64,000 nt of DNA, from the NCBI GenBank assembly GCA_963930645.1, contig OZ005662.1, positions 76,775,841 to 76,839,840 of the forward strand. The letters are read 5' to 3'. This DNA comes from Salticus scenicus. Taxonomy: Eukaryota; Arthropoda; Arachnida; Araneae; Salticidae. The position numbers were made by a program, and so were the translations under genes. Below, piece by piece: positions 1-12,230 of this stretch. Numbering within the stretch: position 1 is the first letter of the stretch; each line of letters starts with the position of its first letter. The notes under the pieces were generated by a model. That model did no database searches and was not told the origin of the DNA. It saw nothing but the letters and a program-made list of their open reading frames with translations.

Positions 1-29
1 AAACTAAGTAGATGTAAAATATAAGTTAA

Positions 30-1015
30 CTGGCTGCTCGGTACGCGCTTCGCTGGTCACTATACTTAAATGAATTCCCGACATTACATGAAACCTATTA
101 ATATAAGAATCTCATAAAATAATAATAATAATAATAATAAATGAAATTGGCCAAAACCTCAGTCTTTTTGTCTTCCCTTTCCCCCAGTTCTAGAAAAGGG
201 AAATTTTCAAATATTCCTTTATAGTGTGTAAAATATACATAGCCCATTTGCACCAATTTACAATAATTTAGAACAACATTACAATTTAAAAGTGTCCTCC
301 CCCCCCCCTTTCCCAGATTCCACTGAGGAAAAGATGGATATTTCGAAAACTCAATTAATAGCGCGTGTTGTATACCGCATAGCACATACACGCACCCAAA
401 AATTACTTTCCTGAAATAATTCTTATTGGAGTTACGCTTAGAAAACATGCATTTGCTCCCCCTTCCGAAAAAGGGGGAAGAAAGGAAAGTTCACAAAATC
501 CATTTATAAAGAGTTTAAGGCATAAATAACCAATCCATACAGCGAAAAGTTGCCTTTCTGAGATAAATTGAATGAGAATAAGGATTGGAAACCTGTTTTT
601 ATCCCCCCCCCCGATGCGAAAAAGGCGAAAGGGAACACTTCGCAGAATCAACTTATAGTAAGTTGGGTACACATAGATTCCACAGATACCAAAAAATTGT
701 CGTTCTGATGTACTATGGAACAAAGTTGCTCTTGGAAAAGTATTTTTTGCCTCCTCACTCCTAGGGGGAAAAGTGGGGGGAAATTTTGCAAATTTCATTC
801 ACAGTTAGTATGTCATGCAAATAATTAACCCACGCACCAGAATTCGAGAGTTCAGCTCCCACTGATTAACCAGAAGAAGTTTAACGCAATAGGGTGCTCT
901 CGAATCTAACCAGTCGTAAGTCCCTTCTCCTCACGCTCCTCCCCCCTCTCCCCCAGAATAAAAATCGAAAATCGCAAAACACTTAAAATTGGTAGGATAC
1001 ATATAGCAAACCTGC

Positions 1016-1050
<35 letters not shown>

Positions 1051-1560
1051 CTTACGCTGCAATTGCTTACGTAAATTTGCAATTACGCTGGGAAATGTGT
1101 TTTTGCTCCCCCTCCCGTCAAAGGAGAATAGGGAATAATTCACAAAACCTATTTATATAGAATGTAAGACATGCATAACAAATCCATACCCGGAAAAATT
1201 GCCTTTCTGAGATAAAACAGAAGAGAGTTAGAATTGGAAACGTGTTTTTTATCCACCATCCTGACCTTAAGGAAGGGAAGGGTGACACTTCGCAAAATCC
1301 CCTTATATTGCGTGTTGGGTAATCACACAGATATTAAAAAAAATGCCGTTTTCAGATAATATGGAACAGAGTTATGCTTGGAAAAGTATATTTTGACCCC
1401 CTCTCCCCCCCTAACCCCGACAAGGGGGAAAAAGGGAAATTTCGCAAAATCTTGTCACAGTTTGTGTTTCATGTAAATAACCAACACACGTGCTGGAATT
1501 CGTGAATGCAGCTCCCACAGATTAACTAGGGCAAGTTTAACGCTAAAATTTGGCTAATCA
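30..1560 (-). mobile_element. Helitron-like element, 3' part only, built of tandem repeats
   Basis: This segment matches 14767-16300 in order and orientation. Its left edge carries GCGCTTCGCTGG, which on the minus strand is the GC-rich block preceding a Helitron 3' terminus; the expected CTAG|T has decayed to CCAG|T. The interior is a run of diverged units of roughly 160 bp, each alternating a C-rich stretch (TTTGCTCCCCC) with a G/A-rich stretch and a CTTTCTGAGATAA block. It stops at a poly-A run near 1575, before any 5' TC end. The short open frames inside change between units and show no protein signature. Confidence 0.5.
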
Positions 1561-2003
1561 TCGTGTAATCATAAAAAAAAAAAAAAAAAAAAAAAATAAC
1601 AAGCATTAATCGAAAGAACATATATAATAATGTTTTTGACGCATAAAGCAACAGCCCTTGCCAGCTCATTTTCGAGTTATAAATTCTGAAAGTTCGCTAA
1701 TTATCGGTGCAACCATGCCTGATTCGATAACACCACGCCTTACTGAAATAATGAATAAAATCCAAAACAAGCAGAAATAAAAAGAGTATAGTCAAATGTG
1801 TTCTTTAATGGAACAATCAGTTTCCCATTTTAGCTTTGAGATATATTCAATCGAGATATAATGTCTAAAAATTCGTTAAAATAAAATCTAAAAATTGATA
1901 AAAGTCATGGTTCTGTCAGGTTTTCACGGAACTCCTCCCACTTCTTTCAGACTACTATAATTTTGCCCAAACTTAAATATAGATTTCTCGAGAACGAGTT
2001 TAC
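1561..2003. other. AT-rich stretch with no recognisable feature
   Basis: It holds a poly-A run near 1573-1596 and otherwise AT-rich sequence. I see no coding signature and no match to other repeats in the window. Confidence 0.4.
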
Positions 2004-2179
2004 AGAGCTGCCAACCTAATCCGGCAAATGGTTTGGACCGCCCCTTTTTCTGCACCAATACATTTTTAGAGTATTTGTTTTCGTAGTTAATCGTAAATAT
2101 ATTTGAAGAGAATTACTCTAAAAAGTGGTGTAGAAAAAGGGGCGTTACTAACAATTTGCCGGATTAGGTTGGCAGCTCT
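2004..2179. mobile_element. Short palindromic MITE (hAT-like, 8-bp TSD)
   Basis: The ends AGAGCTGCCAACCTAATCC and its reverse complement bound a 176 bp element whose arms also share CCCCTTTTTCT / AGAAAAAGGGGC. The flanks GAGTTTAC (1996-2003) and GGGTTTAC (2180-2187) are an 8-bp target duplication with one mismatch. Eight-base duplications are typical of the hAT superfamily. There is no coding capacity. A divergent relative with similar ends lies at 4939-5394. Confidence 0.75.
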
Positions 2180-3100
2180 GGGTTTACGAGAGCTAACACT
2201 TTATGCGTCAAAAATCACGTTGTATTATGCCCTCTCAAATGAACATAATTTAATTGATTTCGATTGATACACTATTGGGTTGCTTTCCTGGTCAATCTTC
2301 TTTTTAAGGAATGTAATCGTCTAAATTTCAATAAAATAAAATTAACGTAAATATTTTTAGAGCATAATTGATATTAAAACGTAAAGTATTTTTTGGCGGA
2401 AGATTTTGAGGGAAAAAAACTTTAATAAATAATAGTAAATGGCGGGCGTATTCTGCGCTTAAAAATGGGCGGGACTAGCCACATGTCATTGCTCGCACGG
2501 TGTGCGAACTTTTTTTTTGCTTGGAAATGGCTGTTTGAGTCTGATACACTGCCTGGAACAGGCTCACTTGTGGCAGGTGGTTGCATAATAACTTCACATG
2601 TACAATAATATGTGCAATAATTGTGGACAACGCAGATTTGGTCAGCAAGCAGGAAACCATCCTAGTTCAAAGTGTAATGTACTACTTTTAAGTAAAACGT
2701 CATAAGTAGTAACTTAATATTATTTTTTAGTCTTGTTCTTTATCTAATTTTGCTGTTTTTTTCTGTTTCTTTAATATTTTTTTTCTTTAAATAAATTTTT
2801 GTAGTTCATTTTAAATTTCTTTTATTTTTCTGATTTTTTTAATTATTGAATTGAAACATCCACATCCAATGCAAAAATATTTCTTTACAAATACCTTACA
2901 ACAATGTCATTTAAGTGAATTATTATTATTATTATTAATATAATTCTAGTCATAATCAAGTGTAATCTCTCCTACCCATGTGCGCAATCACTCCCACCCT
3001 ATTAGGCGAGATTGCGCAAAACAGCTCTCACGTTTTTATTACTTCTGTTATTTTAAATTACAACAGGGCAACAAAATAGCAATGGAAGTGCATATAAGAA
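2180..3100. other. AT-rich stretch with no gene
   Basis: It contains an (ATT)n run near 2922-2936 and a small inverted pair (TGCGCAATC / GATTGCGCA) at about 2982-3017. Nothing else is recognisable. Confidence 0.4.
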
Positions 3101-3604
3101 GGATCAATTCCTAGTTATGCACCAAAAGGTGTGCATAGCGGGCGCTTTTACGATGTTTTTTCAGGAAATTTTTTCTTATCAGACTATTTCAATCTCCGAT
3201 GAATGGAATAGTCAAATTAATATTTTACGAGATATTTATTTTAAAAAGCTTTATTCAAATTGCGTAAATGTTTATTTTTATTTTAAAAGATGGCTGTCAA
3301 ATACATCAAGCACAAATAAAAAAATAATAATTTTCAGAAACACATTATGATGCATTTAGTACAGAAAAGAAAGATTTCTATCAACGTATAATAAGGCAAT
3401 TGATTCACCTGTAAACAATTAGTTCACCCCTTCCTTCTCGCTCCCGCGAGTTTGCGTTCCTTATTTCTTGTGTCCGTGATATTTCCGATCTGGAATGTTC
3501 AGAAATAAAGCGATAAATATTTTTTTAAAAACATATCATTTCGGTTACCGGGATTTTTTGGAATAGTTTTTCCATAGAAATTCCCATTGCTTTCTTCGTA
3601 AGTA

Positions 3605-6600
3605 CAGTCACCCAAAAAAAAAACGCCACCCCCCACCTAATTTCGCCGTAAATTATCGTAGAAACATTTAACTGGTACCGATCGATTTGTAATAACGTCT
3701 AGTTTATAACGGTATAGTTAAATTTTGCCTAAGGGGTCGTCTACATATTAAAACTGGCATTAACTTCATTTTCTTCAATGGCAACCCCTATTTTTGACTT
3801 CATATTCAGATTTTTGAGATCAAGGCGGTTAGAAATACACACCTATTTATATACCTTAAATCAATTTTAAATAGAGTTACACGTGAAAATGTATTAGGGG
3901 TCCGTCTATGCATTTAGAAAATATAAATCACGATCTACCACCCAGTAAATATTATTTATTAAGTTTCACACCGGAAAAAAATTTCAGAAATGTTAATTAT
4001 AAAATTAAAAAAATGACTAATTCACAGAACTTTCTGAGTTAGTTTATGAATTAAAAGATTTTTATTGGTTTCTATTGATTAAACATCAAATAGTTCACTT
4101 CATACGAAGAAAATTAAATATCTTGAATAGATATTAAAATATCTATCAAAAGAAAAAAAAAAAAAAAAAAAAGATGAATGGTTTTAAATTTGTTTGAAAA
4201 TTCAAAATTATTTTAACTCAAGCTGCCGTATAATTGTCTGAAACGGCGGCACTCAACCTGGTTCCCACGGCCGTTTCACAGTGACAATGGGAGTTTGTTC
4301 TGATACTGCAGTACTTTCATTTTCTTTAATTGACTTTTTTAAAATATTAAAACAGATTTTTTTTATTTTTATTTATTTATTTTTTTAATTAATTATTATT
4401 ATTTTTTTTTTCATGACATTATTAAAAACTTTTACATAAATCTCCACGATATTCTTTTGCTTTTATATTTTATAATGTGTAACAAATTAATATGTAAAAT
4501 AATAAATCCTACTACTTAATGGGATGTTCTAAAATTCTACACTTTAACACAGATACCGAAGTGGACGGTGGGTGTAGAAAAGCTGACTACCCTTAATCTA
4601 AATCTTCACTTGAAAAGGTCAAAATGTTACATAACTCTTTTTTTTTTTTTTAAGGAAAAAAGAAGAAGATAAGGAGGAGAAAGAAAGATCAAAACGAATA
4701 TAAAGCATATTAAACGTTAATACCCTTTAAACACTGGAAAAAGGCGGGGTTTTGTATTGTGTGTCATTTGGGAGCTGTAGTGTGCCAGAAAATTACTTTA
4801 TGTAATAAAACTTTTCATTTAAAGGGTATTTAAAGCAGCATTATATTTAATACATAGACTATTCAGAAAAAAAATACCATTCATCTGGTTCATGAAATAT
4901 AAAGAACATTTTCTGGCATTGCTCTATGTATATACATTCTTGTCAACCTATCCCGGAAGATTACTGGTCCCGCCCCTTTCCGTACATTTTTTTCACATCA
5001 GTCTTTTTAGAGCCGTGTCAGCCATTGGTGGCTGACACTGATTTTTCCATTTAGGCTAAGTCAGCCGGCAGTGTAAAATATGATATAAAACTACAGAACT
5101 TACATAGTTTTAAGTAATTACTGACAATTTATTTAAAATTTACTTCATGTTTTTTTTGTTTTTTTTAATAGGATTTTTATAGGATTTTATCGTTAAGGCC
5201 TAATGGGATTTATTGAAACTCGATAAACATAACACGCTTCTAAGCAGCACGTGTGGCCTGAATGGGATTTCCATAAGAATTCGCGTGGCGCTCAATGAGT
5301 TAATCGTAAATGTATTTGAAGTTAATTACTCTAAAAATTAAATTGTGTACACACAGGGGCGGGAACTAACAATGTTACGGGTTAGGTTGGCAAGTATGCA
5401 TATATATTTTGCTTGATTTATAAAAATTTATAACACATTTTCTTCTTTTTTTTTTTAGTATTTTGTGTTTATATCTCTCATTAAAAATAAATACAATATT
5501 CATATATAAACATTTCCATACAGTAATGTATATAAACATATTGATTAAAGAATATTTGTTGATATTATATAATTATTCTTCTATCTGTATAGTATATTAA
5601 CACAAATATATTTTGTAAATTTCGCAGCATCGAAAAACAGCAACATAGCTTCCATATCAAGGCTTAATGTAAATAGCCACGCCTTTTCACAAATTTTCTA
5701 AAACTTTATAATATAAAGCAAAATAATTTTGCATATTTGTAATTAAATCATTTAAGTTTTGTCTTCAATAATCGATGTAGTAAATACCATTGAGATTTAT
5801 GCATACCAGCGTCACATATAGAGTCAAATAGGAATATGCAAATTTGTCTTTTTTTTTAAATAGTGTTTCAGCGAATCAGAGGCGGGGCTTCTTTTCTTTT
5901 GAAATTCTTTCACAATCCCTCGCCTACATTGTGATAACTTTACAAAAATATGCCAATTTGTATAATAAACATCGAAATATTGCTTAGGAAACAATAAAAA
6001 TAACATAAAGGTAAATTAAAATAGTTTTCCGTCAAATTATATACAAACATTTACTTATAGAGGTTACAGATTATAACAAGTGACGGCCCCCTAACAGGAA
6101 TAAAAAGTGAAATATCACTGTAACTCAAAAAATAATGTTAGGAACGAGCTGTAAATTTGGAAACCTATGTTTTTTATGATGCCCGTTCTATTCGTGCAAA
6201 AATTAGCATAGGTCATAATTCATAATTTTTTCAAATATGAATTTATTAATAATTTTCATAATTCAAAAAATGTTTTTTTAGCAAAAATTTGCATGGAATA
6301 TGTTTGGGTTACTTCATTCTAACGAATAAAAAAAAACAGAATTTAAATATCATAATTATTTCGGAAGATATGATTTAATGTTTGTCACATTCATTTAACA
6401 TTAGCACCCCCAAACTTTGACAGCTTATAACTCTATGAAAAATTGAGCGAAATATATAAACTATACCATTTTCCGTGATGATTTGATCATATGAATTTAA
6501 ATAAATTATAAAAAATGGGGGTTACCATTGAAAAAAATGAAGTTGATGTCAGTTTTAATATGTAGACGCCCCCCTAAGTAAAATCTAACTATAACATTAT

Positions 6601-6702
6601 AAACTAGACGTTATTACAAACAGATTGGTACCAGTCGCATGTTTCTACGATAATTTACGGCAAAATTAGGTGGGGGGGTGGCGTTTTTTTTTTGGGTGAC
6701 TG
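3605..6702. mobile_element. 3.1 kb non-autonomous DNA element with ~180-bp inverted repeats, TA target
   Basis: The ends start CAGTCACCCAAAAAAAAAAC and are inverted over about 180 bp (3605-3790 against 6530-6702), with roughly 85-90 percent identity by eye. The element is flanked by TA at 3603-3604 and 6703-6704. The second R copy (near 9530) reads straight through as TAAGCACATCATG, giving the unoccupied site apart from one base. TA targets and CAGT termini fit the Tc1/mariner/pogo group, but the interior holds no transposase that I can recognise, and the arms are far longer than usual for that group. A second inverted-end element is nested at 4939-5394. Confidence 0.85.
4939..5394. mobile_element. 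Nested inverted-end element related to the 2004-2179 MITE
   Basis: The ends CTTGTCAACCTATCCCGG and CGGGTTAGGTTGGCAAG are inverted and followed inward by CCCGCCCCTTTCCGTAC / GTACACACAGGGGCGGG. TTAATCGTAAATGTATTTGAAG at 5300-5321 is close to a stretch inside 2004-2179. A palindromic GTGTCAGCCA...TGGCTGACAC lies at about 5015-5040. No duplication of the target is clear. It lies wholly inside the 3.1 kb element, so it is younger than it. Confidence 0.6.
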
Positions 6703-8290
6703 TACATCATGGGAGTGTGTCTATCTTGACAATGCAGTAAGCAGCAAAGCGTAACCTAATATGTTATATACGCTTTGGTAAGCAGTGAACAAACTTATCG
6801 TGGCTTCTCATTTTCTTTGTTACTACCTTCTCTCAATGTCTACGTCCTAAACAAGCCCGCTTCGTAGCAGAGAGCAACATTTAGGAGAAAGTACTGATTA
6901 ATTTTAAAGATACAGCTTTCCCTGTATACCCTTCCACTTAATCCATAACGACGACGATCAGCCCACAGAGCGATCAGCCGTTTTATATATCATAATGAAT
7001 CCGCACTTTTCGATTGAAAATTGAGTGATCAAGAAATTTAACTTAAATCAGAATTCAGATGCAGACTGGTGTCATGTGAATACTTATTTCTTAAAAGGAC
7101 AATCTTCTAATACTTATTTTACACTGTATAAATTCTTACTGACACGTTTTAAAACCTCTGATATAAAACATTTTTGTCGTTACGTAGAGACGTCAATTTA
7201 AGAAAATAAAAATTTACGCTACGAAGTTATTGAAATAAATCAATTTTTTGAGAACTGGTTCTGAACTACACAGAATCACTGTTTTAAAATACCCACTCTT
7301 GTCTTCGAATGAGAGATTCCTAACAAATTACTAATGCAGCGATATTCATTACATGGTCCAAAAAGAAATTTATAACTGAAACAGAGACCACAATTTAACG
7401 TGCAATTTGTTATCTCGCAAACACAAATTTACAAGGAAAATTTGGTGTTCATATGTTTTTCTAAGCAAAATTCTGATGATTCACATGAATTCCTCGTAAA
7501 TCTACATGATTTAAAATTAACATCAACAACAATACTAAAACTATAGAAATTTTAGCAAAAAAGAAAAAAATAATAATTAGAGAGAGAGATTAGAATAGAA
7601 ACAAGGCATCATCAGGTACCACCTTCTCGGCCTTTATTTTAGAGCTCTTCTGAGGATGAGAATTTTCTGATTTATTTACTGCGATCATTTTAAATAGAAA
7701 AATTTCTATCGTTGTTAATCGTGACACTTCTCTATGGAAATATCGTAAGAATTCAGAAATTTTTCATCCCTGAAATAGCGTTTAAAAAGGTGGAGAATGC
7801 AACCCCTTCATTATTATATAACTATTCCTGCTCAATACTGCATTTTATACAGGGAAAATGTAAAAACAATGAAAATATTCCAAAACATAGGCCTATTAAG
7901 CTTCAAACAACATGGCTATAGTCTGAAATAAGTTGTAAATATACAGCTTATTAAAGATAACAGTAATGGTACACTAAAGTGTGAAAAAGGATAAAATAGG
8001 ATAAATTGGAGGCTTAATACTGGAAAACTGATTGAATGTGCAATTTATTTTGGACAAGCCCACTTAATTTAATGAATTGTAAAAAATGAAGTCATAAAAT
8101 TATACATGTGAAATGTAATAAAAAGCAAGGGTAGTGCTTCCCGCCCCCTTTCTATGACATTCAAATGGTGGAGAAATTTTCGCCTTCTTTGCTATCATTA
8201 TTTTCACTTAAAAATCTTCATGGTATTTTTATTCTAATGTGTCTTGATAAAGAAGGAGAAAGAGCATTGTATAAAAATAGCAGAATTCCT

Positions 8291-8469
8291 AACATTGTAA
8301 TTGATTTTAAAGCATATTCAGCACCGCCTTCATATTATACCACATTTTTTAAGAATAATATTTTTCTTATTTTATCGTAATTATATTTTCCAGAAAATTA
8401 TTGTGTAAATAAATTGGAATGAAATAAAGGCGAAGTAAAAATGCTCAGAAATAAATTGAAATGTTTGTG
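8291..8469. mobile_element. MITE of the CTCCGGAATAAATT family, internal to R
   Basis: The left half (AACATT...AATTGATTTTAAAGCATATTCAG) and right half (CTCAGAAATAAATTGAAATG) are decayed inverted repeats around CTTATTTTATCGTAATTAT. It is the same family as 8554-8744 and the well-preserved copies at 31895-32091 and 52743-52939. The equivalent MITE is present in the other R copies, so it entered R before R spread. Confidence 0.5.
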
Positions 8470-8553
8470 AAACTTTTAAACGGAAATCTGTCAGGAGAAA
8501 AGGGCGGGAAATATGACCTCTGAATAAAACACACACTTAGTACATTATAACAG

Positions 8554-8744
8554 AGTTGAAAACATTTTAATTTTGTCCGGAGCATCCTTAGCTACGCATT
8601 TATTCCATACCATTTCTTTTAATGAATAAATTTTTCTTATTTTATTGAAGTTATATATTGGCGAAAATTATTTTAAAAATATAGCGGTGCGAAAGAAAGG
8701 CGGGGCTAAAAGTGCTCCCTAATAAATTGAAATGTTCTCAACTT
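8554..8744. mobile_element. MITE of the CTCCGGAATAAATT family, internal to R
   Basis: AGTTGAAAACATTTTAATTT and the downstream AAATTGAAATGTTCTCAACTT are inverted ends around GGAGCATCC...GTGCTCC. The same insertion recurs in the other R copies at about 11491-11682, 32564-32755 and 58588-58766. It has no coding capacity. Confidence 0.6.
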
Positions 8745-9020
8745 GAAGGATATTAAACATAATGCAAAGCCATTGCTAGGAATCTTGACATGTACTGCAT
8801 TTAACACAACGTACTACAATTAGAAAATAGAAATCTATTAATTATCTAATTCTGGTGAAAGCATTTTTGATAAATGATTTTAGTTATGAATGTGCAAGTG
8901 TTCATAAGTTTTCATTTGCATAATTCATTAGCCAAAAGTATTGAGCTTCTTCAAAGTCCCAAGTAAATAACGTGAAAGCTCAAAGAGTTCTCATCGATAG
9001 AAGGAATTAAATTTCAGTTC

Positions 9021-9054
<34 letters not shown>

Positions 9055-9298
9055 AAAAGAAAAAAAAAACTGTAACTTTTTATTTTGACTCAATTAGTGG
9101 TGAAATAATTTTCTCTGATAGTAAATAAATATTGATAAAACTCTGTCATTTTTTTTTTTTTCTATAAGAGAGGAATTGAAATTTATTTCATTCTATCGAC
9201 GAAAACTTTTTGAATTTTTACGATATTCACTTTGGGTTTTCATATAAATAGCCCAATACATTTGTCTAATGAATTATGCAAATGAAATTATGTTAATG

Positions 9299-12230
9299 AT
9301 TCCTATCAATGTATAATAAGGCACTTGATTCACCTGTAAACACTTAGTTCACCCCTTCCTTCTCGCCCCCGCGAGTTTGCGTTCATTATTTCTTGTAACC
9401 GTGATATTTACAATCTGGAGTGTTCAGAAATAAAGCGATAAATATTTTTTTAAAAACATATCATTTCGGATACAGGGAATTTTTGTAATAGTTTTTCCAT
9501 AGAAATTTCCATTGCTTTCTTAGTAAGCACATCATGCGAGTGTGTCTATCTTGACAATGCAGTAAGCAGCAAAGCGTAACCTAATATGTTATATATGCTT
9601 TTGTAAGCAGTGAACAAACTTATCGTGGCTTCTGAGTTTCTTTGGTACTACTAGAACCCCCACAGACTCCTACATATCATATAGGAGTCTTAGTTACTAC
9701 CTGCTCTCAATGTCTACGTCATAAACTAGTCTGCTTCGTAGTACAGAGCCACATTTAGGAGAAAGTGCTTATTAATTATGAAGTTAACGATACAGCTTTT
9801 CCCTGAATACCCTTCGACTTAACCCATAAAGACGACGATCAGCCGTTTTATTTATCAGAATGAATCCGAAGTTTTCGATTGTAAACTGAGTGATCAAGAA
9901 ATTCAACTTAAAACAGAATTCCTTCTGCACAGTGGTGTCATTTGAATACTTATTTCTTAAAAGGACAATCTTCTAATACTTATTTTACACTGTATAAATT
10001 CTTACTGAAACGTTTTAAAAACTCTGATATAAAACATTTTTGTCGTTACGTAGAGACGTCAATTTAAGAAAATAAAAATTTACGCTACGAAGTTATTGAA
10101 ATCAATCAATTTTTTGAGAACTGGTTCTGTACTACACAGAATCACTGTTTTAAAATACCCATTCTTGTCTTCGAAAGAGAGATTCCTAACAAATTACTAA
10201 TGCAGCGATATTCATTACATGGTCCAAAAAGAAATTCATAACTGAAACAGAGACCACAACTTAACGTGCAATTTGTTATCTCGCAAACACAAATTTACAA
10301 GGAAAATTAGGTTTTCGTATGTTTTTCTAAGCAAAATTCTGATAATTTACATGAATTCCTCGTAAATCTACATGATTTAGAATTAACATCAACAACGATA
10401 CTAAAACTATAGAAATTTTAGCAAAAAAAAAAAAAAAAAAAAAATGAGAGAGATGAGAATAGAAAATAGGCATCATCATGTATCACGTTCTCGGCTTTTA
10501 TTTTAGAGCTCTTTTGAGAATGAGAATTTTCTGCTTTATTTACTGAGATCATTTTTATAGAAAAATTTCTATCGTTGTTAATCCTGACACATCTCTATGG
10601 AAATATCGTAAGAATTCAGAAATTTTTCATCCCTGAAATAGCGTTTAAAAAGGTGGAGAATGCGACCCCTGCATCATTATATAACTATTCCTGCTCAATA
10701 CTGCATTTTATACAGGGAAAAAGTAAAAACAATGAAAATATTCCAAAACATAGGCCTATTAAGCTTCAAACAACACGGCTATAGTCGGAAATAAGTTGTA
10801 AATATACAGTTTTTTAAAGATAAAATTAAAATTTTGAGCTAACAGAAAACAATAAATGTTTTTAAAACAACAGCAGTCTAATGTCGTCCATGTCCTTTGG
10901 TAATGGTAGACTAAATTGTGAAAAGGGATAAAATAGGATAAATCGGAGCATTAACACTGGAAAACTGATTGAATGTGAAATTTATTTTGGACAAGCCCAC
11001 TTAATTTAATGAATTGTAAAAAATGAAGTCATAAAATTATATATGTGAAATGTAATAAAAAGCAAGGGTAGTGCTTCCCGCCCTCTTTCTATGACATTCA
11101 AATGGTGGAGAAAATTTCGCCTTCTTTTCTATCATTATTTTCATTTAAAAATCTTCATGGTATTTTTTATAAGAATGGGTCTTAATAAAGAAGGAGGAAG
11201 AGCATTGCATAAAAATAGCAGAATTCCCAACATTTTAATTGATTTCAGAGCATAATCAGCCCCGCCTTTATAGTATACCACATTTTTTAATAATAATTTT
11301 TTTCTTATTTTATCGTAATTCTATTTTCCAGAAAATTATTGAGTAAATAAATTGGAATGAAATAAAGGCGAAGTAAAAATACTCAGCAATAAATTGAAAT
11401 GTTTGTGAAACGTTCAAACAGAAATCTGTCAGGAGAAAAGAGCGGGAAATACAAACTCTGAATAAAATACACACTTAGTACATTATAACAGAGTTGAAAA
11501 CATTTTAATTTTGTCCGGAGCATCCTTAGCTACGCATTTATTCCATACCATTTCTTTTAATGAGTAAATTTTTCTTATTTTATTGAAGTTATATATTGGA
11601 GAAAATTATTTTTAAAATATAGCGGTGCGAAAGAAAGGCGGAGCTAAAACTGCTCCTGAATAAATTGATATGTTGGCAACTTGAAGGATATTAAACGTAA
11701 TACAAAGCCATTGCTAAGAATCTTGGCATGTACTGCATTTAATACAACATACTACAATTAGAAAATAAAAATCTATTAATTATCTAAGTCTAACGAAAGC
11801 ATGTTTGATAAATGAATTTAGTTACGAATGTGCAAGTGTTCATAAGTTTTTATTTGCATAATTCATTAGCCAAAAGTATTGAGCTTTTTCAAAGTCCCAA
11901 GTAAATAACGTGAAAGCTCAAAGACTTCTCATCGATAGAAGGAATTGAATTTCAGTTCTGTAAAAAAAAAAAAAAAAAAAAAAAAACTGTAACTTTTTAT
12001 TTTGACTCAATTAGTGGTGCAATAATTTTCTCTGATAGTAAATAAATATTGATAAAACTCTGTCATTTTCTTTTCTCTATGAGAGGAATCGAAATTTATT
12101 TCATTCTATCGACGAAAACTTTTTGAATTTTTACGATATTCACTTGGGGTTTTCATATAAATAGCTCAATACATTTGTCTAATGAGTTATGCAAATGAAA
12201 TTATGTTAATGCTTGCTTATGTGCGATAAA
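9299..12230. repeat. Composite repeat R, copy 2 (tandem with copy 1)
   Basis: It starts at TATCAATGTATAATAAGGCA, the counterpart of 3379, directly after the end of copy 1, so the pair is a head-to-tail duplication of about 2.8 kb. Compared with copy 1 it lacks the 3.1 kb insertion. It keeps about 65 bp near 10825-10900 that copy 1 has lost, and it carries a small hairpin insert (9663-9691, ACTCCTAC...ATAGGAGT). The MITE equivalent to 8554-8744 is at about 11491-11682. The open frame at 10575-10784 mirrors 7712-7921 in copy 1, but copy-to-copy changes and the lack of any motif argue against coding. Confidence 0.8.

Larger units (their letters stand above)
3100..9298. repeat. Composite repeat R, copy 1 (interrupted)
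   Basis: This is the first of six recognisable copies. Landmarks are GTGCATAGCGGGCGC near 3130, CTTGACAATGCAGTAAG near 6726, TACGTAGAGACGTCAATTTA near 7182, and ACATAGGCCTATTAAGCTTC near 7883. From 3367 on it is repeated head-to-tail by copy 2, starting at 9299. It is interrupted by a 3.1 kb TIR element at 3605-6702. It encodes no protein that I can recognise. It also contains two diverged copies of a small MITE (8291-8469 and 8554-8744). What R is remains unknown. Confidence 0.8.

Noticed and set aside
1019..1046. Poly-A runs as processed-pseudogene tails
   Set aside because: Long A and T runs are everywhere in the window, including inside minisatellites and transposase genes. None is attached to a recognisable cDNA with target duplications.
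3350..3604. Possible solo LTR (AATAAA at about 3504, with a TG start)
   Set aside because: Copies 4 and 5 of R lack this stretch, but I could not find matching TG..CA ends or a target duplication. The AATAAA alone is weak in AT-rich DNA.
7712..7921. 69-aa frame repeated in several R copies (also 10575-10784, 31328-31627, 57676-57882)
   Set aside because: The frame lies in a repeat. Starts shift, lengths vary and changes between copies look random. Its recurrence reflects repeat homology, not coding constraint.
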